Shown piece by piece: positions 20,288 to 32,575 of a stretch of DNA of 64,000 nt. The stretch spans positions 1 through 64,000 of the forward strand of contig JADLHO010000118.1 of NCBI GenBank assembly GCA_020848735.1. Reading direction: 5' to 3'. Numbering within the stretch: the stretch's first letter is position 1; each line of letters starts with the position of its first letter. The DNA comes from Planctomycetota bacterium. Its GTDB lineage: Bacteria > Planctomycetota > UBA1135 > UBA2386. The notes below the pieces were generated by a model. That model was given only the letters and a program-made list of their open reading frames with translations, made no database searches and had not been told where the DNA came from. The translations under genes were made by a program, and so were the position numbers.

Positions 20288-21360
20288 GCGAGCTGCCGAC
20301 GATCCCGTCCGACCTCTCGCTCGGGGAGTGGCTGCGGGGCACCGGTCCGGACGGCGACCTCGCGATCTGCACGCGGGTCCGCTTCGCGCGCAACCTGCTC
20401 GGCTACCGCTTCGCCAGCCTCCTCGACGCCGAGGAGTCGCGGGAGCTCAGCGCCTACCTGGTGCAGCAGGTCGGCCAGCTCGGTTTGCCCGAGCCGCTGC
20501 GGGTCGTCGAGCTCTCGACCTTGACCGAGCTCGAGCGCGAGGTCCTCGTCGAGCGGCACCTCATCAGCCGCGAACTCGCCGCCGCCGAGCGGCCGCGCGC
20601 CGCCGCGCACGACGACGCGGAACGCGTCGCGCTGATGTTCAACGAGGAGGATCACCTGCGGAGCCAGGTCTTCCGCTCCGGCTTCCAGGTCGACGAGGCC
20701 TACGCCGCCGCGGAGGATCTCGACGACCGCCTGATCTCGAGCCTGCCCGTCGCGTTCTCCGAGGAGTTCGGGTTCCTGACCTCCTGCCCGACCAACGTCG
20801 GCACCGGCCTGCGCCTCTCGGTGATGCTCCACCTGCCCGGACTGGTCTGGGCCGAGGACATGGAGAAGGCCGCCAACACCTGCCAGAAGATCCACCTCGC
20901 GGTGCGCGGGATGTACGGCGAGGGCAGCCGGGCGCTCGGCGACTTCTACCAGGTGAGCAATCAGGTCACGCTCGGCCGCAGCGAGACCTCGCTCGTCGAC
21001 GACGTGCGCGTCGCGGTGACCCAGCTCATCGCCTGGGAGCGCAAGGTGCGGGAGGCCCTGCTCGGCGGCGAGCGCCGGGCCCGGACCCTCGACCGGGTCT
21101 GGCGCGCGCTCGGCACGCTCCAGAGCGCGCGCATCCTCTCCACGGAGGAGTGCCTCAACGGGCTCTCGGCGGTGCGCTTCGGGGTGCAGCAGGGCCTGAT
21201 CGCCGACCTCCGCGCGGCCGACCTGAACCGCCTGCTCCTGCTGACCCAGCCCGCCCACCTGCAACGGCTGCACGGCGCCCCCCTCGACGCGGCCGAACGC
21301 GACACCCTGCGCGCGACGCTGGTCCGCTCGGTCCTCGCCGGCCGAGGGCAGGGTGCCTGA
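20284..21360 (+). CDS. mcsB: Protein arginine kinase McsB
   Basis: Phosphagen-kinase motifs ICTRVRFARNL, MFNEEDHLRSQ, LTSCPTNVGTGLRLSVMLHLPGL. TTG start overlapping the mcsA stop (TTGA). Confidence 0.9.
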   Translation: MSELPTIPSDLSLGEWLRGTGPDGDLAICTRVRFARNLLGYRFASLLDAEESRELSAYLVQQVGQLGLPEPLRVVELSTLTELEREVLVERHLISRELAAAERPRAAAHDDAERVALMFNEEDHLRSQVFRSGFQVDEAYAAAEDLDDRLISSLPVAFSEEFGFLTSCPTNVGTGLRLSVMLHLPGLVWAEDMEKAANTCQKIHLAVRGMYGEGSRALGDFYQVSNQVTLGRSETSLVDDVRVAVTQLIAWERKVREALLGGERRARTLDRVWRALGTLQSARILSTEECLNGLSAVRFGVQQGLIADLRAADLNRLLLLTQPAHLQRLHGAPLDAAERDTLRATLVRSVLAGRGQGA

Positions 21361-21742
21361 GCGCCGCCGCGGGAGCTTCCCGTCCTGGATCGGAGAAGCT
21401 CGCGTGACGCGGAGCCCAGAGCGTCGTAGGAACGGGACTTGCTGAAACCGGGCGCCCCGACGAGGACGATGGTTCCACGCGCGGCGTCATGCTGCCGCCG
21501 CCTCTGGTCGACAAGGACCAGGGACCGGCAGCGGATGCCCACGGACCGAACCCAGACTCGTCGAGACCAAGCCCCGGGAACCCGAGCCCAGACGGTTCGG
21601 GCCCCGGCAGCCCATCTCTCTCGAGACGTGCCCGGCCTGAGTGCAGGCCGGTTCGAGCCAACGCAGACCACGCCCCCCGGAACCGGGAGAACCCAAACGC
21701 TCGCATGAGCCTCCCGGCTCTCGCCACACCAAGGACTCGGGA

Positions 21743-24283
<2,541 letters not shown>

Positions 24284-24323
24284 CGCGCGGGTGACCGCGG
24301 CGGCGGGTTCCACACCCCGCCGC

Positions 24324-25397
24324 ATGGATCCCTACCTGATGCTGGCCCTCGCCGAAGGCGTGGGCCAGGGCCTCGTCCCAGCGCTGCTCGACCCGCGCCT
24401 CGATCCCCGCGCGGCGCTCGCACGACCGCCCGCCGGCCTGCCGCAGGCGGCACTCCGCCGCCTCCAGGCCACAGATCTCGAGCAGCGCGCGCGGCGCGTG
24501 CGCGCCGACGCGGAGCGGCACGGGCTCGCGTTGCTGACCCCGGACTCGCCCGCGTTCCCCGAGCGGATGAGGGCGATGCCGCTGCGCCCGCTCGCGCTCT
24601 TCGCGCGCGGCAATCCGGCGGCCGCCGCCGCGGGCGCGCGCGCGATCGCGGTCGTCGGCTCCCGTTCCCCCACACCCTATGGGCTCGCGGCGACGCGCGA
24701 CTTCACGACGGCGCTGGCCCGGGCCGGCTTCGTCATCTGGAGTGGTCTCGCGTTCGGCATCGACGCCGCGGCACACGAGGCGGCGCTCGACGCGCGGGCG
24801 ATCTCGGTCGCGGTGCAGGCCGGTGGGCTCGACGAGATCCAGCCGCCGGCCCACAGCCCGCTCGCCCGGCGGATCGTAGCCCACGAGGGTCTGCTGCTGA
24901 CCGAGGCCCCCTGCGGACTGCGACCGCTGCGCGGGCACTTCCCGCGACGCAATCGACTGATCGCCGCCGGTGCGGAGGCCGTGCTCGTCGTCGAGGCCGG
25001 CGAGCGCTCCGGAGCGCTGCACACCGCACACCACGCCGCCGATCTCGGCCGCGCGGTCTTCGCCGTGCCGGGCCCCTACACGAGCCCGCGCAGCCGCGGC
25101 TGCCATCGACTGATCGCCGAGGGCGCGACGATCGCGAACGACCCGATCACCTTGCTCCGCGCGCTCGCCGTCGATGCCGCGCTCGCGGGTCGGCCCGACG
25201 GAGCCGGGCTCGAGCTGCAGGCGGACGCGGTGGCGATCCTCGCACAGCTCCGCTCCGGACCGCGGCCCTTCGACCTCGTCCTCCGCGAGAGCGGACTCGA
25301 GCGCGCGCGCTTCCTCGACGTGCTGCTCGAACTCGTCGACCGCGGTGCCGTGCAACGCCTGCGCGGGGATCTCCTCGCGCTCGGATCGCCGGTCTGA
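24324..25397 (+). CDS. dprA: DNA processing protein DprA/Smf
   Basis: AIAVVGSRSPTPYGLAATRDFTTALARAGFVIWSGLAFGIDAAAHEAAL, FPRRNRLIAAGAEAVLVVEAGERSGAL, VFAVPGPYTSPRSRGCHRLIAEGA. Confidence 0.92.
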   Translation: MDPYLMLALAEGVGQGLVPALLDPRLDPRAALARPPAGLPQAALRRLQATDLEQRARRVRADAERHGLALLTPDSPAFPERMRAMPLRPLALFARGNPAAAAAGARAIAVVGSRSPTPYGLAATRDFTTALARAGFVIWSGLAFGIDAAAHEAALDARAISVAVQAGGLDEIQPPAHSPLARRIVAHEGLLLTEAPCGLRPLRGHFPRRNRLIAAGAEAVLVVEAGERSGALHTAHHAADLGRAVFAVPGPYTSPRSRGCHRLIAEGATIANDPITLLRALAVDAALAGRPDGAGLELQADAVAILAQLRSGPRPFDLVLRESGLERARFLDVLLELVDRGAVQRLRGDLLALGSPV

Positions 25398-25449
25398 GCG
25401 CGGGCGAACCGGGCGGCGGAACGCGCGCCGCTCCCTCGGGACCCGTCGA

Positions 25450-25644
25450 TCAGGGCAGGAACACGGCCTGCAGGAGCCACATCGTGAGCACGATGGCGAC
25501 GGTCCACGCGACGAGCTTGACCGTCTTGCGCGCGGCGAGCTTGAGCACGCCGCTCGCGTCCTCGGCCTGCGACGCGACGTAGACCGTCATGACGAGCAAC
25601 GCGATCGGGACGAAGAGCAGCAGGTGCGCGAGCGGCGTCCTCAT
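25450..25644 (-). CDS. Small membrane protein of unknown function
   Basis: 64 aa, two hydrophobic segments; ATGA overlap with the upstream membrane gene. Confidence 0.65.
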   Translation of the reverse strand: MRTPLAHLLLFVPIALLVMTVYVASQAEDASGVLKLAARKTVKLVAWTVAIVLTMWLLQAVFLP

Positions 25645-26450
25645 GCCGAGGCCTCCGGCGCCCCTGCGCTCACCGGCTCCTCGGCCGCGGCGTCCCGCTC
25701 GGCGACCGTCCAGGCGTCGGTCATCACCATCGCGTTCATCAGGCCGGCGACCGTGCAGAGGATCACGCCGAGGTCGAACATCGGCGGGTACTCGAGCATC
25801 TTCTGGGGGCCGGTCCAGAGCGCGGCGAACGCGACACCCCCGCCGAAGATCGACTGCCCCGCCCACCAGAAGGGCATCTGCGCGCGGTCGCAGGAATGTC
25901 CGCCGCCGAACACGATTCCGAGCGCGAAGGTGAGGATCACGACCACGCCGAGGAGGACGCCCTTGCTGCGTTGACCCGCGACGACGTGACCGGCGCCCGG
26001 CAGCACCCAGCTCATCGCGGCCGCCGCCGACGGCGCGATGCGACCGAGTCGCGCGCCACCGGCGAGCCAGTGGGCATCCGCCGCCCAGAACGCGGCGCAG
26101 AACCCGGAGGCCCCCGTCGCGAGCATCGCGAGGTGTTCGCCGGGTCGCGGCAGCAAGATGTGCCGCAGGGCCTCGGGGCTGTCCGCACCGCGCAGCAAGG
26201 CCGCGACCGACGTGCAGCCGAAGTTCACGAACTCGGGCTGCAGCAGCACCGGGAACCAGCGCATCCAGCCCTGGGCCGGCACCGCGGAGAGGTGCCAGAG
26301 GCGGTCCTGCAGCAGGGCGTAGCCGAGCGCGAAGAGCCCGCAGACGGACGCGAACGCGAGGATCGCGCGCACCGGTCGCCCCACGAGGAGGTGGGCCAGG
26401 CCGGGCACGCCGAAGCTCAGGATTGCGGCAACTCCAGGGCGCAGCGCCAT
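25641..26450 (-). CDS. Polytopic membrane protein, possibly DUF6677-like
   Basis: Several transmembrane segments; repeated GxPGLAHLLVGRPVRAI and LPGAGHVVAGQRSKGVLLG motifs. Confidence 0.65.
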   Translation of the reverse strand: MALRPGVAAILSFGVPGLAHLLVGRPVRAILAFASVCGLFALGYALLQDRLWHLSAVPAQGWMRWFPVLLQPEFVNFGCTSVAALLRGADSPEALRHILLPRPGEHLAMLATGASGFCAAFWAADAHWLAGGARLGRIAPSAAAAMSWVLPGAGHVVAGQRSKGVLLGVVVILTFALGIVFGGGHSCDRAQMPFWWAGQSIFGGGVAFAALWTGPQKMLEYPPMFDLGVILCTVAGLMNAMVMTDAWTVAERDAAAEEPVSAGAPEASA

Positions 26451-26560
26451 CGGAGCGCGGAACCTTAGCCACGGACCTCCGCCGCGGAAGGGGAAAGCCG
26501 CGCGCCGGCGGCGGCACGTCGCGCTGGCCGTGTGCGCGCGGCTCGCCACAATCGGCGTCG

Positions 26561-28075
26561 ATGACCGTCTTCCTCGGCCTCGATGTCGGAACCCAGGGCG
26601 TGAAGGCGTTGCTCCTCGAGACCGGCCACGGCGTGGTCGGCACCGCGAGCCGCCCCCTGTCGACGATCGGCGGATTGCCGCCCGGACACAGCGAACAGCG
26701 ACCCTCGGACTGGCTCGACGCCGTGCGCGGTGCACTCGCGGACCTGCGTGCCCAGCAACGCGCGCGCTTCGAGCGCGTCACGGCGCTCGCGGTCTCGGGG
26801 CAACAGCACGGCCTCGTCGCGCTCGATGCCCACGATCGGGTGCTGCGGCCCGCGATGCTCTGGAACGACGTGCGCTGCGCGACCGAGTGCTCCGAGATCC
26901 TCGCCGCGCTCGGCGGGCGGGACCGCGCCTTCGCGCGCCTCGGCCTGGCCGCGCTGCCGCCGGGTTTCACCGCGGGCAAGGTGCGCTGGCTCTTCCGCCA
27001 CGAGCCCGAGCACTACGCGAAGCTCGCGCGCGTCCTGCTCCCGCACGACTACGTCAACCTCTGGCTCACCGGCGAGTTCGTCGCCGAGGCGGGCGACGCA
27101 TCGGGCACGGGTTGGTTCGACGTGCGTGCGCGGCAGGCGGACGAGCTCGCGTGCGAGGCCTGCGCGCCCGGCCTGTTCGGGAAGCTCGCACCACTGCGGG
27201 CAGCGGGCACGCCGGCCGGAACGCTGCGCGACGCGATCGCCGCGGAGCTCGGTCTGCCGCAGGGCGCGCTCGTCGCGTTGGGCGGCGGCGACAACATGAT
27301 GGCGGCGATCGGCGCAGGAGCCGTCGAACCCGGCATCGCGACGCTGAGCCTCGGCACCTCGGGGACGGTCTTCGCCGCCGCGTCGCAGCCGGTCTGCGAT
27401 CCGGCCGGCGAGATCGCGCCCTTCTGCGACAGCGCGGGCGGCTGGCTGCCCCTCGGTTGCACGATGAACGCGACGGTCGCGACCGAGACGGCACGCGCGC
27501 TCTTCGGACTCGACCTCGCGCAGTTCGACGCCGCGGTCCGCAGCGTGCCCGACGGCGCGGACGGCGTGCTCTGCCTCCCCTACTTCACCGGCGAGCGCAG
27601 CCCCGACCTGCCGACGGCGACCGGGGCCTTCGTCGGCCTCACGCCGCGCACGAGCACGGCACCGCACCTGGCCCGCGCCGCGATGGAAGGCGCGAGCTAC
27701 GCCCTGATCCGCCTGCTCGATCGCCTCCGCGAGCTCGGTCTGCCGCTGCGCGAGCTGCGGCTCACGGGCGGGGGCAGCAAGAGCCGGGTCTGGTGCGGCG
27801 TGATCGCCGCGGCGAGCGGCCTGCCGACCTTGACGGGCGTGCACCCGGATGCGGCCGCGGTCGGCGCCGCGGTCCAGGCGGCCTGGACGGCGGCACGCGT
27901 CGCCGGTGCGCCGGAGTTCGGACTCGCGGCGTGCCGGGCGCGCTTCTTCCTCGACCGCGAACTCGAACGCCTGCCGACGGACGCCACCGCGATCGCCCGC
28001 CACGCCGCGCAACGGCGACGCTGGCAGTCGTTCCTCGAGGCCCTCGCACCGCGCTACGCGGCACTCGCCCCATGA
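26561..28075 (+). CDS. xylB: Xylulokinase (FGGY carbohydrate kinase)
   Basis: FLGLDVGTQGVKALL, VSGQQHGLVALD, MLWNDVRCATEC, LSLGTSGTVFAA, LPYFTGERSPD, LTGGGSKSRVW. Confidence 0.88.
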   Translation: MTVFLGLDVGTQGVKALLLETGHGVVGTASRPLSTIGGLPPGHSEQRPSDWLDAVRGALADLRAQQRARFERVTALAVSGQQHGLVALDAHDRVLRPAMLWNDVRCATECSEILAALGGRDRAFARLGLAALPPGFTAGKVRWLFRHEPEHYAKLARVLLPHDYVNLWLTGEFVAEAGDASGTGWFDVRARQADELACEACAPGLFGKLAPLRAAGTPAGTLRDAIAAELGLPQGALVALGGGDNMMAAIGAGAVEPGIATLSLGTSGTVFAAASQPVCDPAGEIAPFCDSAGGWLPLGCTMNATVATETARALFGLDLAQFDAAVRSVPDGADGVLCLPYFTGERSPDLPTATGAFVGLTPRTSTAPHLARAAMEGASYALIRLLDRLRELGLPLRELRLTGGGSKSRVWCGVIAAASGLPTLTGVHPDAAAVGAAVQAAWTAARVAGAPEFGLAACRARFFLDRELERLPTDATAIARHAAQRRRWQSFLEALAPRYAALAP

Positions 28076-28455
28076 ACCGGAATCAGCTCCTGCGCGTCGG
28101 TGCCACGCTCGCCGCACTCGGTGTCGCCGCCGGCGCCTTCGGTGCCCACGGCCTGCGCGAGGTCCTCGCGGCGAAGGACCTCGAGACCTGGGAGACCGCC
28201 GCGCGTTACCTGCTCCTGCACGCCGTCGGTCTGGTCGCGATCGCAGCCCTGCCGCAGGGCACCCGCCGCGCCGGACTCGCGGCGGCGCTCCTCCTCGCGG
28301 GGACGCTCGTGTTCTCGGGCACGCTCTTCGTGCTCGTGCTCGCGGATCTGCGCTGGCTCGGCGCGATCACACCGATCGGCGGTGTGCTGATGATCGGCGG
28401 CTGGGTCGTGCTGGCTTCGGCCGCCCTCCCGCCGCGGGATGCACCCGCGGCGTGA
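28072..28455 (+). CDS. DUF423 membrane protein
   Basis: LAALGVAAGAFGAHGLRE...LETWETAARYLLLHAVGLVAIA...FSGTLFVLVL...GAITPIGGVLMIGGW. Confidence 0.9.
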   Translation: MNRNQLLRVGATLAALGVAAGAFGAHGLREVLAAKDLETWETAARYLLLHAVGLVAIAALPQGTRRAGLAAALLLAGTLVFSGTLFVLVLADLRWLGAITPIGGVLMIGGWVVLASAALPPRDAPAA

Positions 28456-28467
28456 GGCGGCGCGCAG

Positions 28468-30891
28468 TCACTTCTTCGGCTCGGCCGGCTTCTCGTCCTT
28501 CTTCGGCGCTTCCTTCTTCGCCGGGACCTTCAGCTTGCCGTGCCCGCGCCGCGAGCTGCCCGTGGTGAAGTGCCACTTCTCTTCCTGCTCGCCGCCGCGG
28601 AGCTTCAGCGTGACGACGACCTCGTAGGTCGTCTTCGGCTCGAGCACGTCCTTCGGGATCGCGAAGACGACGCTCGGGTTCTCCATGCGCTTGAGGAGCG
28701 GGACCTTGGGCGTGTGGACCCAGGTCGGCACGACCTCGTCGCGCTCGTAGTTCGCGCCGCGCTTCTTGGTCCGGAAGAGGACCATGCTCGCGTCGTCGAT
28801 CTGGTTCGCGACGTGGTTCGCGAGCTGCATGCTGATCGGGTAGCCGGCCTCGCGCTGCAGACGATCGGGGTCCTTCGCCGCCTTGTACTCCTTGGTGTCC
28901 ATCAGCGGGTCGGGGTACTCATCGGCGTGGAAGGCCGTGGGCACGCCCTCCATGCCGTCGGGCGGCCACTGCACCCAGCGGAACTTGTCGGCGGACTCGG
29001 GGTCGACCGCCTCCTCGAGCGAACCCATGTCGAGCACGACGACGTTGCCCTCCGCGGCGAAGCCGATGCGACGGATGTTCGGCTCGAGCAGCGGGAAGCG
29101 GTGGTAGACGGTGCCGACCCAGCCGTCGAGGCTGTCGGCCGGATCGATGTGCCCGCCGTTCGGGCTGATGACGATCACCGAGTTCAGGCCCGCGCGCATG
29201 CCGCGCACGGTGAAGCCGGGCTTCGCCGGGTCCTCCTCGTGCGCCTCCGGCCAGACCCAGTGATCGGGGTTCTGCTGGAGGAAGAGCGCGTGGTCGCGGC
29301 ACGCCACCGTCGACTCGAGGTCGAGCTCACAGTCGGGGAGCTGGAGCAGCGAACGGAACTCGTTCAGTCGCTCGAGGCCCTTGATCTGGTCGTCGTTCGG
29401 CTTCTCCGGGAGGAGCGGCGGGCCGTAGCCCGTGAACTCGGCGGTGAGGGTGCGGCCGGCGGCCCAACCACGCCATTCGTCCTCGATCTCCTCGCGCGAG
29501 CGCTCGAAGACCTTCAGGAAGATCTCGTCCATCGCCTCGGGCACGGGACGCTTGCCCGACGGCGGGACCGCCTTCAGGTACTCGAGCCACCGGTCCGGAT
29601 AGCGCGCCAGCAGCCAGACCGAGAAGCTCCAGGTCTTGATGCGCGCGTCCGGGCGGAAGTTCGAGAGCTGCACGCGCGGCACGCCGTTGATCGGGAAGTC
29701 CGCGCGGCCGATGGCCTGGTCGCGCATCTCGCGCAGCCACCAGGTCGCGGAGCTCGGAAGCTCGCGGCGATCGCCCGTGGTCGTGCCCGTGTCGACCGCA
29801 CCGAAGCGCGTGATCGCGGTCGCGCGCAGGTACCAGGTCGCGGCATGCATGATGCCCTCGAGCGTCGCATCGTTGCCGCCCGTGACGCGGAAGACCTCGG
29901 CGACGAGCTTGTCGTGCATCGACACCGGGGTCAGGGCGCGGATGACCTCGTTGATCTTCCCGTTCTCGCCCCAGGCGATGTTGCGGAAGTTCTCGGTGCC
30001 GTTGGTGTGGGGGTTGAGCCGGATGAACGCCTTCTGCTCGGCGTTGGTCCAGATGAAGGCCACCCAGTTGCGCTGGCCCTTGAGGATCTTGCGCGGGTCG
30101 ATCTTGCCCCGCGCCGACTCCGGCAGGCAGAACTCGAAGAAGTCGCAGGCGCGCTCGGCCCAGTGCACGCAGTCGTCGGCGTTCTCCTGACGGCCGCGCG
30201 TGAAGACCGTGAAGCTGTCGCTCTTCGCGCCGAAGAACTCGAGCTCCCCATCCTCGGCCATCAGGGCCTTGAGTTCCTTCGGCAGATCCGTGACCGGCTG
30301 CACGTCGTACTTCTTCTTCGAGAGCTCGGCCGCCTTCGCCTCGATCTCGCGCAGGCGACGGACGAACGCGATCTCCTCCGGCGTGCCCCAGAAGCCCTCC
30401 CACTCGCCGTGCTCGAGCGCCTTGTGCGAGTCGACGTCGTGCGGGTTGTAGTAGAGCGCCAGCTCGAGGTGTCCGACCGCGCGGGCCGGGACGTCCTTGA
30501 GCATCTTGATGCCGAGCTCGCGGTGGAGCTTGCCGACGGCCTCGGCGAAGCGACGCCACTCGCCGACGACCTCGAAGCGCTTCTCGTCGTTCGCATCGTC
30601 GGGCCAGCGCTTGCCCTCCTTCGGCGCCTTCCACTCGCCACCCTCCTTCTGGTAGCCGAGGGCGCGCAGGGCCTCGAGGTTCTCCGGCTCGTAGTTGCGG
30701 ATGACGAGCTCGTAGGCCTCCTTCGCGCGGGAGAACACCTTGTTGCGCAGCGCGAGCTTCGCATAGGTGTTGAGCTTGAGGGCCGCGCTCTTCGCGAGGG
30801 CGGCTTCGTCCTTCGCGTAGGGGTCGTCCTGGGCGGCGAGCCCGGCGGCGAGGAACAGGCTGGCGATGGCGAGGATTTGCAGGATGCGCAT
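28468..30891 (-). CDS. Secreted multidomain protein with TPR-like N-terminus and C-terminal CAP/SCP-like domain
   Basis: Signal MRILQILAIASLFLAAGLAAQ. C-terminal LERLNEFRSLLQLPDCELDLESTVACRDHALFLQQNPDHW...DSLDGWVGTVYHRFPLLEPNIRRIGFAAEGNVVVLDM. Confidence 0.7.
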   Translation of the reverse strand: MRILQILAIASLFLAAGLAAQDDPYAKDEAALAKSAALKLNTYAKLALRNKVFSRAKEAYELVIRNYEPENLEALRALGYQKEGGEWKAPKEGKRWPDDANDEKRFEVVGEWRRFAEAVGKLHRELGIKMLKDVPARAVGHLELALYYNPHDVDSHKALEHGEWEGFWGTPEEIAFVRRLREIEAKAAELSKKKYDVQPVTDLPKELKALMAEDGELEFFGAKSDSFTVFTRGRQENADDCVHWAERACDFFEFCLPESARGKIDPRKILKGQRNWVAFIWTNAEQKAFIRLNPHTNGTENFRNIAWGENGKINEVIRALTPVSMHDKLVAEVFRVTGGNDATLEGIMHAATWYLRATAITRFGAVDTGTTTGDRRELPSSATWWLREMRDQAIGRADFPINGVPRVQLSNFRPDARIKTWSFSVWLLARYPDRWLEYLKAVPPSGKRPVPEAMDEIFLKVFERSREEIEDEWRGWAAGRTLTAEFTGYGPPLLPEKPNDDQIKGLERLNEFRSLLQLPDCELDLESTVACRDHALFLQQNPDHWVWPEAHEEDPAKPGFTVRGMRAGLNSVIVISPNGGHIDPADSLDGWVGTVYHRFPLLEPNIRRIGFAAEGNVVVLDMGSLEEAVDPESADKFRWVQWPPDGMEGVPTAFHADEYPDPLMDTKEYKAAKDPDRLQREAGYPISMQLANHVANQIDDASMVLFRTKKRGANYERDEVVPTWVHTPKVPLLKRMENPSVVFAIPKDVLEPKTTYEVVVTLKLRGGEQEEKWHFTTGSSRRGHGKLKVPAKKEAPKKDEKPAEPKK

Positions 30892-31028
30892 CGGGTCTTC
30901 GGTCCCGTCGTGACGGGCAGCGCGCGGAGCCGCGCTGGAAAGGGCGGGCAGTCTACGCAGCACACGCGACGGCCACGAGCCGGGGACCACGGAAAGGTCC
31001 CCCGCTGCGCGGATAGGATCCGCCGCGG

Positions 31029-31796
31029 ATGACCGCCGAGGTCCGCGAGATCCCACCCGCACCGCGCACGGCCCACTGGCGTGCGGTGCTCTTCCGCCGC
31101 TGGGGGCTCGCGTTGCTCGGCCTCCTGCTCGCCGGATTCGGTTCCCTGCTCACCTGGATGCTCTGGTTCGCCGCGACGAGTTCCCATCACGCCGTCGCGG
31201 AACGGATCCTCGCCGGCGCGACCGTCGCCGCGGACGGCACGGTGACGGCGGTCTCCCGCAACCACGCCGGCGACCTGCGCATCGAGTACCGGTTCCGCGC
31301 GCCCGGGGGCGCGGAGCAGGCCGGCTCCTCGTGGTTCGCGGCCGGAGCCCCGGCGCCGATCCCGGGCAGCGCGATCGGCGTCGAGTTCGCGCCCTCCGAC
31401 CCGCTCGTCAGTCGCGTCCGCGGCGGCCGCGTCGCGTTCATCGTGCCCTGGTACCGCTACGGGTTCGCGATGGCAGTCCTGCCGGGTTCGTTCGCACTGC
31501 TGGCATGGCTCTGCGCGATCGTCGCCGCGCGTCGGATGCTCGGGCGCGGCGACGTCGCCGTGGCCGAGTCGCTCGACGTGCGCGAGATCCCCTGGCTCGT
31601 CCCGACCCTGCTCGAGGTGCGCTTCCGGTTCCGCGACCGGCAGGCTCGCCTCGTCGAGGGCCGGCACGTCGTCGCCGCGCGCTCGTCCCTCGGTCAGCGC
31701 GTGGTCGCGAACGGCGCGCGCGTCGCGGTGGTGCACGATCGCGAGCGACCTCGCCATCACCAGCTCGTGGTCGCCGAGGACTTCGCCCGCGCATGA
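31029..31796 (+). CDS. DUF3592-like membrane protein
   Basis: Transmembrane segment, ATVAADGTVTAVSRNHAGDLRIEYRFRAPGG...GVEFAPSDPLVSRV, second transmembrane segment. Confidence 0.6.
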   Translation: MTAEVREIPPAPRTAHWRAVLFRRWGLALLGLLLAGFGSLLTWMLWFAATSSHHAVAERILAGATVAADGTVTAVSRNHAGDLRIEYRFRAPGGAEQAGSSWFAAGAPAPIPGSAIGVEFAPSDPLVSRVRGGRVAFIVPWYRYGFAMAVLPGSFALLAWLCAIVAARRMLGRGDVAVAESLDVREIPWLVPTLLEVRFRFRDRQARLVEGRHVVAARSSLGQRVVANGARVAVVHDRERPRHHQLVVAEDFARA

Positions 31797-32575
31797 GCAG
31801 CCAGGTGCTCCCCGCGGCCCCGCGCCGTCCGCGCTTCGCCGCCACGGCGCGCGTCCAGGCGCGACTCGCCGTGTTCCTCGTCGGCCTCCTCCTGCTGCCG
31901 CTGATCGCGGCGCTCGCCCTGCACGCCGCGGGCGTCGACGTGTTCGGCCACGAAGACGACACCCTCCGCATGGAACGCGCGACGGGTCCGGGTCGCGTCG
32001 TCCGCGTCGAGGACTTCGCTCCGCGGTTCCTGCCGCAGGTGCGACGACTCGCGTTCGAGTTCGTCGACGGCGAAGGCACGACCCGCGAGGGCATCTCCTT
32101 CGCGCCGCCCGGCACGAGCTTCACCGCCGGCGCCGGGACGCGCATCGAGTACAGCCCCAACGACCCGGCGATCGCGCGCGTCGTCGGCACGCTGCGCAAC
32201 CCCTACGAGCCCGCGCTCTCGCGCCTCGTCGCGTTCGTCGCGCTGCCGGGCCTGCTCGCGCTGCTGCTCGCGCTGCGCGACCACGCGCGGCGGCGCATGC
32301 TGCTCGTGCTGGGACGCGAGTGCGGGTTCGAGATCCTGGAGCAACGTGTCCTGGGCCACCGGCTGCACACGCGCTACCGCTATCGCGACGAGCGCGGCGC
32401 GTTCCACAGCGTGACGCTCGTGCTCGATGCGCGGTCGCCGCTCGCGGTGCGTCTGAGCGGAGCCCCGCTCTCGCTGCGGGTGATCCACGACCTCCACGAA
32501 CCCACACGCCATCGATTGGTGCACGCGGGCGACTTCGTCGCCGACGTGCACGCGGACGCGGAGCGTTCCGCGTGA
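31793..32575 (+). CDS. DUF3592-like membrane protein, paralog of upstream gene
   Basis: Same order of elements: GPGRVVRVED...LAFEFVDGEGTTREGISFAPPG...IEYSPNDPAIARVVGTLRNPYEP. ATGA overlap. Confidence 0.6.
   Translation: MSSQVLPAAPRRPRFAATARVQARLAVFLVGLLLLPLIAALALHAAGVDVFGHEDDTLRMERATGPGRVVRVEDFAPRFLPQVRRLAFEFVDGEGTTREGISFAPPGTSFTAGAGTRIEYSPNDPAIARVVGTLRNPYEPALSRLVAFVALPGLLALLLALRDHARRRMLLVLGRECGFEILEQRVLGHRLHTRYRYRDERGAFHSVTLVLDARSPLAVRLSGAPLSLRVIHDLHEPTRHRLVHAGDFVADVHADAERSA

Noticed and set aside
30982-31002. 7-bp-stem hairpin GGGGACC/GGTCCCC
   Set aside because: Short stem likely by chance at this GC level; no T run or conservation evidence.
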